64,000 nt of DNA from Clostridia bacterium (GTDB taxonomy: Bacteria; Bacillota; Clostridia; Oscillospirales; Acutalibacteraceae). The translations under genes were made by a program, and so were the position numbers. The stretch covers positions 1 through 64,000 of the forward strand of contig JAFQRY010000029.1 in NCBI GenBank assembly GCA_017409845.1, given 5' to 3'. Below are positions 1-7,561 of the stretch, piece after piece. The notes beneath the pieces were generated by a model. It was given only the letters and a program-made list of their open reading frames with translations. It was not told the DNA's origin and ran no database searches. The stretch's first letter is position 1. Each line of letters begins with the position of its first letter.

Positions 1-8
1 AAAATAAA

Positions 9-135
9 CAGCCGCTCGTGAGCGGCTGCCAGTGATTGTAATGCGCTGCTAAACCTTCAACGCCCCTTCCAGGGGCTAAGCCTGTATCAACCCCTTTTAG
101 GGGTTAGTCAAACCACCGGTTCAACCGGTGGTTTG
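9..135. repeat. Cluster of four short perfect hairpins, possible IS200/IS605-type end
   Basis: Four inverted repeats follow one another: 9-28 (9-bp arms, 2-nt loop), 62-76 (6-bp arms), 89-105 (6-bp arms) and 109-135 (13-bp arms around one unpaired base). They differ in sequence from one another, so this is not a simple tandem repeat. Such strings of small hairpins resemble the subterminal ends of IS200/IS605-type elements; that is recalled from the family and not shown here, because no transposase lies in the window. The 109-135 hairpin sits 5 bases beyond the stop of the PHP gene and could also terminate it. Confidence 0.5.
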
Positions 136-139
136 TGAT

Positions 140-1501
140 TTATGCAATTGCCATTGAGATTTCGCCGATGATAGCCCAGATTTTTGTTCCCTTCAGGAAG
201 TTAAGAACTTTTTCTGCAAGGGTGAGCTCCTCTGCAACAAACTTAAGGGGAGCAGTGCCGTTGTCGATTTCGAATGCCTGAGTGTGGCAGAGGCCGCCTT
301 CGCCAAAGAGCTCTGCACGGATATATTTGAAATCCTTTGCATCTGCAATTGTGTCGAGGTCGATTGTTACGGGCTCGGTGCCGATTGCGGTTTTGTAAAT
401 AACATTGCCGTTTGCAATCCACTGAATTGTGCTGCTGTTCTTGGCGGTAACGGTAACCTTGTGGCCGTCAACGCTGATGCTTGTGAACATCGGAGGATCA
501 ATACCTTCGTTTGCAACATCAATTTCTGCTGCAGGGCCGATTTTTTCGTTGGGACGAAGCTTTTTGGTTATGCTGAAGAATGCACCGGTCTGCATGGTTT
601 CCTTGATGTTTTCAACCGTGTTTTCTTCCATCATAAAGTACATGTATGAGGTGTCAACGGTGCCGGTGTGGTGAGCATCGGTGTTGCTGTAGCCCATAAC
701 ATTCTTGCCGTAGGGAAGGCAGTACATGAGAAGGTTATCCCAGAGAATTCTGTCATAGCCTGTTGTGCCGTTTCTTTCGTTGAGAGTTTCGATGCCGAGG
801 CATGAATCGTACTTAAGAATAAGGTCGCCGAAGAATTTGATTTTTTCGGGATCATTTACAACGTCGGGATTTGCGTTGGAGTTGAGCCAGTCACCGGGAT
901 GGTTGATGTGTGAAAGACCGCCGTTTTCGTCGATGAATTTAATTACCTGCTCAAAACCGTATTCGTTTTCCATGCCGGCATAACCGCTTCCGGTTGTGCC
1001 TTCAAGCCAGAATCCGTTAACATGGTTTTTGGTGAGTGAGAAATGGTTGAATTCGTTTGCACCGAGAACAGGAACAATCTTCTTATTGCGGATTGTGCCG
1101 TCATAAAGAGGATATGTGCCGCTTGTAATCTGCTCATATTCTTCGTCTGTAAGGTGCTCATAGGGATTGTCGATGATATACTGATAGAGATAGAGGGGCT
1201 GAATTTCGGGAGCCTTGTTCCAGTCAACGCCTGTTATGCCGTGGTCGGAAATTGCCAGGAAATCGTAATCTTGATTATAGTATTCCTTTACCATAACGGG
1301 AAGAGTGTCGTCAGCGTCGCTGTAGGTTGTGTGGCTGTGGAGTGTGCCTTTGTATGCACCCCATGCACCTTCGCCTGACCAGATAACATCCTTATAAGGA
1401 TTAACGATTGTGTAGTCGGTAGCGGCAAATGCGCAAACGCCGAGCTGCATGATGAAAACGATGCTGAGAAGAATGCTTAATGTTTTTTTGAGTGATTTCA
1501 T
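140..1501 (-). CDS. Secreted PHP-domain metal-dependent phosphoesterase-like protein
   Basis: The 453-aa product begins with a signal peptide (about residues 1-27, ending in CAFAA). A PHP domain follows, with metal-ligand motifs LHSHTTYSDAD (His55, His57, Asp62) and AISDHG (Asp86, His87), and a later NTDAHH motif. PHP domains hydrolyse phosphoesters using two or three metals; an exported one would act outside the membrane, substrate unknown. The start at 1501 has GGAGG 7 bases upstream; an ATG 13 codons earlier lacks such a site. The last 25 residues form a hydrophobic tail of unknown role. It has its own promoter at 1531-1559. Confidence 0.85.
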   Translation of the reverse strand: MKSLKKTLSILLSIVFIMQLGVCAFAATDYTIVNPYKDVIWSGEGAWGAYKGTLHSHTTYSDADDTLPVMVKEYYNQDYDFLAISDHGITGVDWNKAPEIQPLYLYQYIIDNPYEHLTDEEYEQITSGTYPLYDGTIRNKKIVPVLGANEFNHFSLTKNHVNGFWLEGTTGSGYAGMENEYGFEQVIKFIDENGGLSHINHPGDWLNSNANPDVVNDPEKIKFFGDLILKYDSCLGIETLNERNGTTGYDRILWDNLLMYCLPYGKNVMGYSNTDAHHTGTVDTSYMYFMMEENTVENIKETMQTGAFFSITKKLRPNEKIGPAAEIDVANEGIDPPMFTSISVDGHKVTVTAKNSSTIQWIANGNVIYKTAIGTEPVTIDLDTIADAKDFKYIRAELFGEGGLCHTQAFEIDNGTAPLKFVAEELTLAEKVLNFLKGTKIWAIIGEISMAIA

Positions 1502-1530
1502 TTTTCTTCCTCCAAAAAGTTTATATAAAT

Positions 1531-1559
1531 ATTTAAACAAAAAAATCGGATAATGTCAA
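1531..1559 (-). promoter_or_regulatory. Sigma-70-type promoter for the PHP-domain gene
   Basis: On the minus strand a perfect TTGACA (1554-1559) is followed by a 17-base spacer and TTAAAT (1531-1536). It lies between the Nim-like gene and the PHP gene, so the PHP gene can be transcribed independently. Confidence 0.6.
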
Positions 1560-1576
1560 TAATTAAAATTATATAA

Positions 1577-2074
1577 TTATAGTTTCTTCTGCGGCATCGG
1601 ACGGTATTTTGCCGTGTATTCGGAAACATCAATTCTGATAATGCTGACGAAAGCCGTCATTTTTTCTTCAAACTCAAAATCCTTGCCAGTCTGGGTTTTC
1701 ATAAGGAGTGAGAGAGCTTTTTTCTTTTCTTCAACATCCTCGACGATAACGGCAAGGCCCTTTCCCATGATTGATTCATATGCTATTCCGTAGCGGCAGG
1801 CAATGTCGCCCTCAAAAGGAATGATGTTGCATTCCGCCTCAAAAAAGACCTTGGGATTTGCTCTGATCACATCAATTTTGCGGCCTCTTTTTGCCCCGTG
1901 AAGATAGATTGTGAGCTTGCCGTTTTCCATGGTGTAGCCGTAATTCATGGGCACAACATAGGGCTCGTCACCGTCAACAAGACCGAGATGAAGCACCTTT
2001 GCGGTGTCGAGTATTTTTATGATTTCATTGATGTCTGTTACTTCACGCTCACGGCGTGTCATTCCGTTCGGCAT
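1577..2074 (-). CDS. Pyridoxamine 5'-phosphate oxidase-fold flavoprotein, NimA-like
   Basis: 165 aa, the usual length for this family. The split-barrel FMN-binding fold is indicated by LHLGLVDGDEPYVVPMNYGY near residue 30 and by VFFEAEC and SIMGKGLAVI further on. Relatives include nitroimidazole reductases (Nim) and FMN-dependent oxidases; the true substrate is unknown and resistance should not be assumed. AAGGAG lies just upstream of the ATG. The gene starts 17 bases after the acyltransferase stop, so the two are probably co-transcribed. Confidence 0.8.
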   Translation of the reverse strand: MPNGMTRREREVTDINEIIKILDTAKVLHLGLVDGDEPYVVPMNYGYTMENGKLTIYLHGAKRGRKIDVIRANPKVFFEAECNIIPFEGDIACRYGIAYESIMGKGLAVIVEDVEEKKKALSLLMKTQTGKDFEFEEKMTAFVSIIRIDVSEYTAKYRPMPQKKL

Positions 2075-2091
2075 ATTGATTTCTCCTTGTT

Positions 2092-2970
2092 TTATCCTTT
2101 TGTATGTTGTCTGAATTTTGAAAAAAGACCGTTTTTTTCGGTTTCATTAACACCATTCCAATTACGCACGAAGCGGTTTTTATCTGTGTTCAAAGATAGG
2201 TCAGTCAGAATATTGATCTTTTTTTCAATAGAATGATCAGCATCTAAATTTTTATCAATATCATCAAAAGAAACATATTCTCTTGATTTGTGGTTATATA
2301 TAAAAGACTTATCGCTGTTGTGTTGAGATTTTTTGGTTTTATCTTTGGTCCATGAATGAACGCAGGAACCATCCCAAAAAATTTGCTCTTTAATTTTTTT
2401 AGCAGGGTTTCCCGCCCACAAAGTGTTATTGGGAATTTTTTTGCCTGATACAACACTCATTGCACCGATAATACTTCCTGATTCTATTTCTGTGCCCTTG
2501 AGAATCATCGCAGATTGTCCGAGCCATACATGGTCACCGATAAAAATACTTTTTGTTGGATTGACTCTTTTTTTGGTGCTGACATCATAGATAAGATGCG
2601 GATCTGCATTTCTTACCCATATGCCAAAAGAAATAAGACAGTTGTTTCCGACAATAAAATGTTTTTGCTCTGAAAGAATAATGTTCAGGACTCCATTAAA
2701 GTAGTTGTTTTTTCCGGAATAAAACACATTATCATTATAAAGAGTAATATTCAGTTTATAATCATGTTTGTTTTCGCAAAGATAGACAATTGAATTATCT
2801 GCATTGAAAATTATTGAGGTGTTTATAAGCTTCACACCTTTTTCACAGAAAACGACATTTCCTTTTCCTGAAAACACTATTGATGAATTCACCATTTCGG
2901 GAAAGGTTCCGAGAATTCGGTTTCCGTTTTGCAATTCTTCTGTACTTATGTTACTTGTTATTTTTTGCAT
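2092..2970 (-). CDS. Left-handed beta-helix (hexapeptide repeat) acyltransferase
   Basis: 292 aa. The middle part has the hexapeptide-repeat signature of LbH acyltransferases: FIVGNNCLISFGIWVRNADP with a probable catalytic His in NADPHLIYD, then IGDHVWLGQSAMILKGTEI, GSIIGAMSVV and LWAGNPAKKI. Relatives transfer acetyl groups to sugars of capsule or cell-wall polymers. The C-terminal 80 residues are charged and unrecognised. I chose the ATG at 2970 because GAGGAG precedes it; the frame is open up to 3150, but that part crosses the recombinase tail and the attachment site. Before the mobile element arrived, this gene lay about 60 bp downstream of the rumA stop. Confidence 0.8.
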   Translation of the reverse strand: MQKITSNISTEELQNGNRILGTFPEMVNSSIVFSGKGNVVFCEKGVKLINTSIIFNADNSIVYLCENKHDYKLNITLYNDNVFYSGKNNYFNGVLNIILSEQKHFIVGNNCLISFGIWVRNADPHLIYDVSTKKRVNPTKSIFIGDHVWLGQSAMILKGTEIESGSIIGAMSVVSGKKIPNNTLWAGNPAKKIKEQIFWDGSCVHSWTKDKTKKSQHNSDKSFIYNHKSREYVSFDDIDKNLDADHSIEKKINILTDLSLNTDKNRFVRNWNGVNETEKNGLFSKFRQHTKG

Positions 2971-3029
2971 AACATTACTCCTCGATTTTGGGTCTAAAAA
3001 CTTACACCATACAGATGAAGAAAGGAAAT

Positions 3030-4718
3030 TTATCCCGCTGAGTCCGTATGCACTAAAAGTGCAACCGTCTCGACGTGTGTTTCGTTGTCCAAACAAATCT
3101 CCATATCTTCTTCTATGATAGGGAGTTTGAATTTTATGGATTTCAGCCACTGACCGTTTGGCTTGCGTTCTTCATAAACATGGACTTCGGAAACGAGAGA
3201 TTCCATAAATTTACGTCGTTCATATTCATCCATAACGGCGTACAGCTTGTCAAAGTAAATCAACACTTTGTAGATGTTGTCGGCAGTCAGCTTTTCGGCT
3301 TCGATTGCCGTTTTCTTTGCTCTTGCTGCAATCAACAGACTCTCTGTATCTTCTATCTTATCATACATCTTGTAAAGCCTATCGTCAAGGTCTGCTTTAC
3401 GTTTTATATAGTGTTTGTCATCAGGGTCAAGTGTGTCAATTTCTTCAATTAACTTGGATTTGACGGAATAGCTCTGACGAAGTTGCTTTTCATAGTTGAC
3501 GATTTCCTGCTCAATGGCAGAAGTGTCAACCTTCATAGTTATTTTTTGTTGCATCAAAGCAGCAAATTTAGGATTGTTGACTAACTTGCTGATAACTTCC
3601 GCTACAGTATCGTCAAGCAATTCTTCGTGGATTTGCTTCTTGTAATCGCATTTGTGACCACGGGTTCTGTCACGGTGCTTACAGCCATAGTAGTAGAAAT
3701 CTTTGTATTTTGTGCCATCAGATTTGTGCTTGATACTCTTGTTACCGTACATACCGGCTCCGCAAACCGGACATTTAAGCAAACCCGTCAGCAAATGAAC
3801 TTTGTTATCTTTACCACCATTAACTTTTTCATATTTCTTTGCCATTGCAAGGAGCTTCACCTGTGCATCGTGCCAGAGATCTTCGGAAACGATTGGTTCG
3901 TGCAGACCGTCAACCAACAGATAATCATCCTGCTCAACAAGGTGATAATCGTTTCGGGTTCCATGTATTTTTTCTGTTTTTCGTCTGCCGTAAGCAATCT
4001 TACCGCAGTAAACGGGATTTTTCAGTATCCTTCGGATAAGCGATGCATCAAACAACGGATTTTTGCCGTTTTGTCGTTGACGTTTTTTGATGCCGTGATC
4101 GTCAAGATACTTTGCAAGACCGGTTGCACCCATATCGGTGTTAACATATTTATCAAAGATAATTCGTATTGCTTCGGCTTCTTCTTCATTGATTAACAGT
4201 TCGCCTTTTTCGAGCGTGTATCCGTAGGGAGCAAAACCGCCGTTCCATTTACCCTCACGGGCTTTCTGGATTCTGCCTTCCATTGTCTGAACACGGATGT
4301 TTTCACGCTCGATTTCAGCAACCGCAGACAAGACGGAAATCATCAGTTTTCCTGCGTCTTTTGATGAATCAATTCCATCCTCAACGCAAATCAGATTTAC
4401 TCCAAAATCCTGCATAACTTGTAAAGTGGACAGTACATCCGCTGCGTTTCTGCCGAAACGGGAAAGCTTGAAAACAAGAACATAGGAAACGCCGTCCTTA
4501 CCGGATTTTATGTCATCCATCATTCGGCTGAATTCTAATCTGCCCTCAATTGATTTACCCGATTTGCCGGCATCTTCATATTCGCCGACAATTTCAAAAT
4601 CGTTAAACTCGGCATACGCTTTCATTCTGTTTTTCTGAGCTTCAAGAGAATATCCGTCTATCTGCATAGTGGTGGATACTCTTGTATAAAGATATACTTT
4701 AATTTTGTCTTTTTTCAT
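3030..4718 (-). CDS. Large serine recombinase (integrase of the element)
   Basis: 562 aa. The N-terminal resolvase domain carries the catalytic serine in YTRVST (Ser15), with FKLSRFGRN and AEIERENI. A Recombinase domain (about 165-290), a zinc ribbon (KCPVCGAGM and a later GCKHRDR...KCDY) and a coiled-coil region follow, as in TndX/phiC31-like enzymes. It would cut and join the two 15-bp cores. The ATG at 4718 has GAGGAT upstream; a GTG 29 codons earlier has no ribosome site. The last ten residues, ALLVHTDSAG, lie beyond the attachment core and appear to be chromosomal, so the C-terminus should change on excision. Confidence 0.92.
   Translation of the reverse strand: MKKDKIKVYLYTRVSTTMQIDGYSLEAQKNRMKAYAEFNDFEIVGEYEDAGKSGKSIEGRLEFSRMMDDIKSGKDGVSYVLVFKLSRFGRNAADVLSTLQVMQDFGVNLICVEDGIDSSKDAGKLMISVLSAVAEIERENIRVQTMEGRIQKAREGKWNGGFAPYGYTLEKGELLINEEEAEAIRIIFDKYVNTDMGATGLAKYLDDHGIKKRQRQNGKNPLFDASLIRRILKNPVYCGKIAYGRRKTEKIHGTRNDYHLVEQDDYLLVDGLHEPIVSEDLWHDAQVKLLAMAKKYEKVNGGKDNKVHLLTGLLKCPVCGAGMYGNKSIKHKSDGTKYKDFYYYGCKHRDRTRGHKCDYKKQIHEELLDDTVAEVISKLVNNPKFAALMQQKITMKVDTSAIEQEIVNYEKQLRQSYSVKSKLIEEIDTLDPDDKHYIKRKADLDDRLYKMYDKIEDTESLLIAARAKKTAIEAEKLTADNIYKVLIYFDKLYAVMDEYERRKFMESLVSEVHVYEERKPNGQWLKSIKFKLPIIEEDMEICLDNETHVETVALLVHTDSAG
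3064..3078. repeat. Attachment site core, left copy
   Basis: 15-bp sequence ACCGTCTCGACGTGT, identical to 19266-19280 and in the same orientation. On the minus strand it encodes HVETV near the end of the recombinase. The few codons and stop beyond it (to 3030) are probably the displaced original 3' end of rumA. Confidence 0.85.
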
Positions 4719-4817
4719 ATTGTTATCCTCATTCGTGCCACGGTATATGGCATCATTATGTTTTGAATCTGAATTGTTTTCAGAATAAGTTTGGACATAT
4801 CTCACACGATGATTATA

Positions 4818-5063
4818 TCACGCTGTTTCCGCTTTTTCAATAGATTCCGATGAAAGTTTGTAACTATTTTCAAGTTCTTTCAGTGTATCGTCCAAACAAA
4901 TCGGCGGATCCGGAAGATTATCAAGGTCCAGAACCGCCGCATATTTTTCTATTAAGTTGGTAAGTAAATCGGCAAAGCCGCTCCATTCATCTCTGTGATA
5001 CTCTATAACGGTTTGCCTCCTGTCTGTTGCTGTTATGACGCATATACAAATCAACGTAGTCAT
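4818..5063 (-). CDS. Small accessory protein of the element, start uncertain
   Basis: Up to 81 aa if it starts at the ATG at 5063, which has no ribosome site. A strong AGGAGG lies at 5016-5021, followed after 9 bases by an in-frame ATA (5004-5006), which would give a 62-aa protein beginning near EYHRDEWSGFADLLTNLIEK. The C-terminal part is acidic and helical (LDLDNLPDPP, then a predicted helix). I do not recognise the family. It sits between the relaxase and the recombinase and overlaps the 31-codon frame at 4987-5082. Confidence 0.6.
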   Translation of the reverse strand: MTTLICICVITATDRRQTVIEYHRDEWSGFADLLTNLIEKYAAVLDLDNLPDPPICLDDTLKELENSYKLSSESIEKAETA

Positions 5064-5082
5064 TAATAATTATTTCTTTCAT
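4987..5082 (-). CDS. Very small open frame overlapping the next accessory gene
   Basis: 31 codons beginning MKEIIINDYVDLYMRHNSNR. It starts 17 bases after the relaxase stop with AAAGGAT at 5090-5096. It ends inside the following gene in another frame, downstream of an AGGAGG. It may be a short translated peptide that couples translation to the next gene, or the first half of a frameshifted protein. Its good ribosome site is the main support. Confidence 0.4.
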   Translation of the reverse strand: MKEIIINDYVDLYMRHNSNRQEANRYRVSQR

Positions 5083-5098
5083 AAAAATTATCCTTTCA

Positions 5099-6634
5099 TT
5101 AATCAATATTCTGTTCCTGCTTTTTGTAAGCGGAACGGTTGTTTTGTGCCGTCAGTTTCTTCGCTTCTTCAAGGCGTTTGAGAACAGACGGATTCTCGTT
5201 TTCTTTATGTTCCATAGCCTGATTTACAATATATCTGATTTCTTCAAGCTCACGGAGTTCGGATTGATGGATGGATAGGTTGGCTGTTGATGATTTCTGA
5301 TGTTCCGTTAATGCAGACATTTCAGATTTTATCTCTGCTTTTGCACTTGGTTTGCATTCGGAATTTGCTTTCATATACCGCACAGCAGTTTTGTATTTCT
5401 CGATTTCGGATTCATGTTCGGAATAATATTTTTCCTTGCTTTTCTCAAAAAATATCTTTGAATATTTATCGTGAACAGCTTTGTATTTTTCATAATCTTC
5501 AATCTTTGAAATGTGCTGTTTCAACCGTTTGATTTTCTTTTCATCTGCCTTGATTGACTTTCTTGTTTCGTCAATCGGATTCAGAATTTCGTTCAGCTCA
5601 TCAAGAGTGCAGATGTTACGGTTTTGCAGAATCATAATTGCCTGCGATATTTTCTTCAGGTCGGCAACAGAACCTTTTGTCTGTGCCGATTTACTCCAAT
5701 CACTTCTGCCTTCTTTTCGCATATCGAGATATGTATTCAGAATATCAACAAGCGTCGTTTCGGGTTGATTGAAATTCTCGAGTTCCGCTTTGAATTCTTC
5801 AATCCATCTTTTGAGAATTCTGATTTTCTCTTTGATTTCGGCAAGCAGAGCGTTTGTGGATTTTATCAATCTGTTCTTATCACCCTTATCGGTTTTTATG
5901 CCTTTGCTTTCCATCTGACGGACTGCAACTCCTTCGTGAACGGTCGGGATTTTATCAACACCTTGTCGCTCAAAACTGCGGTAATCGATTCTTTCTGCAA
6001 GTTGTTTTTCTTCAAACTTTTCGTTACACATTCTTGCCCATTCGCTACGCCAATGTTCAAGTATTTCAGGTTTACCCCAATCGGTTGTCGGTACTGCAGA
6101 GTAGATGTAATTTCCGTTATGGTCGGTTACTCTGTTACCGTTTAGGTCAAGCTCATAAACACGTTTTTGTTTGTTACCCCATTTGCCGTTTTCATCAATC
6201 GGTCTTATCGGACATAACACATGAACGTGAGGATTTGCGATGCCGTTTGTTTCGGGAGAATGAATTGCAAAGTCTGCAATCATTCCTCTTTCAACAAACT
6301 GTTCCCGTATGAATTTCTTTGCGAGAGAAATATTTTCTTCCATTGTAAATTCATTCTGCAAAGCAAAATCAAAGCTGTATGCAAGCTGAGCTTTTTTACC
6401 TTTTTCAATTTTCTCAACTTCGTTCCACAGAGTTTCTCTGTCGGAAAGATTTTTTGGAACATACTCGGGCAACATAATTCCGGATTCAACAACTCCGCCT
6501 TTACGGGTGTAATCGCTGACTTCGCCGTAATATTCACTCCTCAATTTTTCGCCCGCACGGTATGCGGCACACGCAACTGCACTCTGACCTGAACTCCGTT
6601 TTATTTGAGTTACATGGAAATGAAAAAGTGACAT
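5099..6634 (-). CDS. MobA/MobL-family relaxase (MobQ class)
   Basis: 511 aa. The N-terminal 240 residues match the MobA/MobL relaxase domain: SLFHFHVTQIKRSSGQSAV, then AAYRAGEKL with the likely nicking tyrosine Tyr25, AIHSPE (His125) and the metal-binding HVHVLCPIRP (His136, His138). The C-terminal half is charged coiled coil. The protein would nick one DNA strand at oriT and pilot it into a recipient using another element's conjugation machinery. Its ATG overlaps the stop of the upstream DUF3847-like gene (TAATG), indicating translational coupling. The matching oriT candidate lies at 7060-7095. Confidence 0.92.
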   Translation of the reverse strand: MSLFHFHVTQIKRSSGQSAVACAAYRAGEKLRSEYYGEVSDYTRKGGVVESGIMLPEYVPKNLSDRETLWNEVEKIEKGKKAQLAYSFDFALQNEFTMEENISLAKKFIREQFVERGMIADFAIHSPETNGIANPHVHVLCPIRPIDENGKWGNKQKRVYELDLNGNRVTDHNGNYIYSAVPTTDWGKPEILEHWRSEWARMCNEKFEEKQLAERIDYRSFERQGVDKIPTVHEGVAVRQMESKGIKTDKGDKNRLIKSTNALLAEIKEKIRILKRWIEEFKAELENFNQPETTLVDILNTYLDMRKEGRSDWSKSAQTKGSVADLKKISQAIMILQNRNICTLDELNEILNPIDETRKSIKADEKKIKRLKQHISKIEDYEKYKAVHDKYSKIFFEKSKEKYYSEHESEIEKYKTAVRYMKANSECKPSAKAEIKSEMSALTEHQKSSTANLSIHQSELRELEEIRYIVNQAMEHKENENPSVLKRLEEAKKLTAQNNRSAYKKQEQNID

Positions 6635-6912
6635 TACTGCATCGACCTTTCAATATACTTTTTCACTTCGGGCAGATCGAAAATGAATTCGGCAAGCTGA
6701 TAAAAATCTGCAGAAGTCATATCCTTTGTTTCGGGACAGACACTTTCAATCGCACCGCCTTTTTCACAAAGACGGTGAGTGCGTTTTGCTCTGTCGCCTT
6801 TAGTGAGATAATCAATGCGGTTCTCAAGTCGCTGTTTCTGATGTTCAAGGATTTCTATTTCCTTTTCATTTTTTATTTTTTCTTCAATTAATTCTTCTTT
6901 TGATTTACTCAT
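6634..6912 (-). CDS. DUF3847-like accessory protein of the relaxase operon
   Basis: 92 aa, beginning MSKSKEELIEEKIKNEK, with an N-terminal coiled coil (about 5-35) and a C-terminal segment ending FDLPEVKKYIERSMQ. This resembles DUF3847 proteins, which are usually found directly before MobA/MobL relaxases and may help load the relaxase. AAGGAG lies 5 bases before the ATG at 6912; the frame is open further upstream but crosses a terminator-like hairpin. It overlaps the relaxase start. Confidence 0.75.
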   Translation of the reverse strand: MSKSKEELIEEKIKNEKEIEILEHQKQRLENRIDYLTKGDRAKRTHRLCEKGGAIESVCPETKDMTSADFYQLAEFIFDLPEVKKYIERSMQ

Positions 6913-6940
6913 AAAATCTCCTTTTTTTATTTTTGAATAC

Positions 6941-6974
6941 AAAAATCCCGTTGCTTCAGATGAAACAACGGGAT
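6941..6974 (-). terminator. Terminator-like hairpin before the mobilization genes
   Basis: On the minus strand a 9-bp stem (6966-6974 with 6945-6953) encloses a 12-base loop and is followed by a run of T. It lies between the 95-codon gene and the DUF3847-like gene, where it could end or attenuate transcription entering the mob operon. Confidence 0.6.
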
Positions 6975-7059
6975 GATTTGTTGGGATAGATGCAATGCAG
7001 CGCAAGGGTAAAACCCTTGTTTAAAATCTTTGATTTTTCAATATTATTTTCACGCACTC

Positions 7060-7095
7060 ATACATTTCTGAAAGATATGTATAGAAGTGCGCCCT
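7060..7095 (+). other. Candidate oriT with MobQ-type nick region
   Basis: AAGTGCGCCCT at 7085-7095 matches the nick-region consensus of RSF1010-type (MobQ) origins, (T)AAGTGCGCCCT. It is preceded, as in that family, by an inverted repeat (7060-7068 with 7074-7082: six pairs, one mismatch, two pairs). It lies in a non-coding gap just upstream of the mobilization operon that encodes a relaxase of the matching family. Confidence 0.7.
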
Positions 7096-7114
7096 TCGGG
7101 ATTATCCGCTTGTT

Positions 7115-7402
7115 TCAGTCGTTATTTATGCCGTGTTTTTTCGCATATTCACTCAAACTGTTCCTGCGTTCTTCCGAATACGGTGCGGTGAGTCTGAAAC
7201 TCAATCTGCCTTTGAGAATTTCAAAAAGCATTCCGCCTTGTTCGTCATCGTCTTTCAGCTTGCAACAGTCGGGATATTGCTCGCTGAATTCCAAAAGTCT
7301 GTTTCTCAAATCCGTATTGTGTGTCCGCACATCAATGATGTCACTTTCTTCGTTGAAACAGATAACAGTATCTTTCTGACGTTTTGTTAATCCTGTTTTT
7401 AT
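7115..7402 (-). CDS. Small accessory protein of the element, probable non-AUG start
   Basis: 95 aa if it begins at the ATA at 7400-7402, which lies 4 bases after AAAGGAGG. The protein reads KTGLTKRQKDTVICFNEE, then RTHNTDLRNRLLEF, DDDEQGGM and FRLTAPYSEERR. Similar small proteins occur in many Clostridial mobile elements, where automated pipelines give misleading names; the function is unknown. A GTG at 7330 would give only 71 aa, lose the conserved-looking N-terminus and have no ribosome site. The intact frame and well-placed ribosome site suggest real translation despite the missing ATG. Confidence 0.65.
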   Translation of the reverse strand: MKTGLTKRQKDTVICFNEESDIIDVRTHNTDLRNRLLEFSEQYPDCCKLKDDDEQGGMLFEILKGRLSFRLTAPYSEERRNSLSEYAKKHGINND

Positions 7403-7561
7403 TTTGCCTCCTTTCTGCCGGATATCGGCTGGGTTTCGTGATTTTTTCTCGGTTCAAGAACCGTGAAAAGCACCGTGTTTTCCGATGTATTTTCTCAAAA
7501 TGATGCGTTGGTCGTTTGGAACATTTCTATTGTCTCATTTCTAAAATCATCCTTTCGGGCA
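7403..7561. other. Short intergenic stretch inside the element
   Basis: 160 bases without a supported gene. It holds the ribosome site of the 95-codon gene and a small inverted repeat (CGGTTC/GAACCG) near 7465. No convincing promoter was seen. Confidence 0.4.

Noticed and set aside
1577..2074. Nitroimidazole resistance gene nim
   Set aside because: Only general fold similarity is visible; many such proteins are ordinary flavoenzymes.
2971..3150. N-terminal extension of the acyltransferase frame up to 3150
   Set aside because: It runs through the recombinase tail and the attachment core in another frame; the ATG at 2970 has the ribosome site.
3839..4485. Plus-strand frames opposite the recombinase and relaxase
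   Set aside because: Shadows of the minus-strand genes, with unnatural composition and no ribosome sites.
4719..4805. Longer recombinase starting with a GTG at 4805
   Set aside because: No ribosome site; the ATG at 4718 has GAGGAT and begins right before the resolvase domain, as usual.
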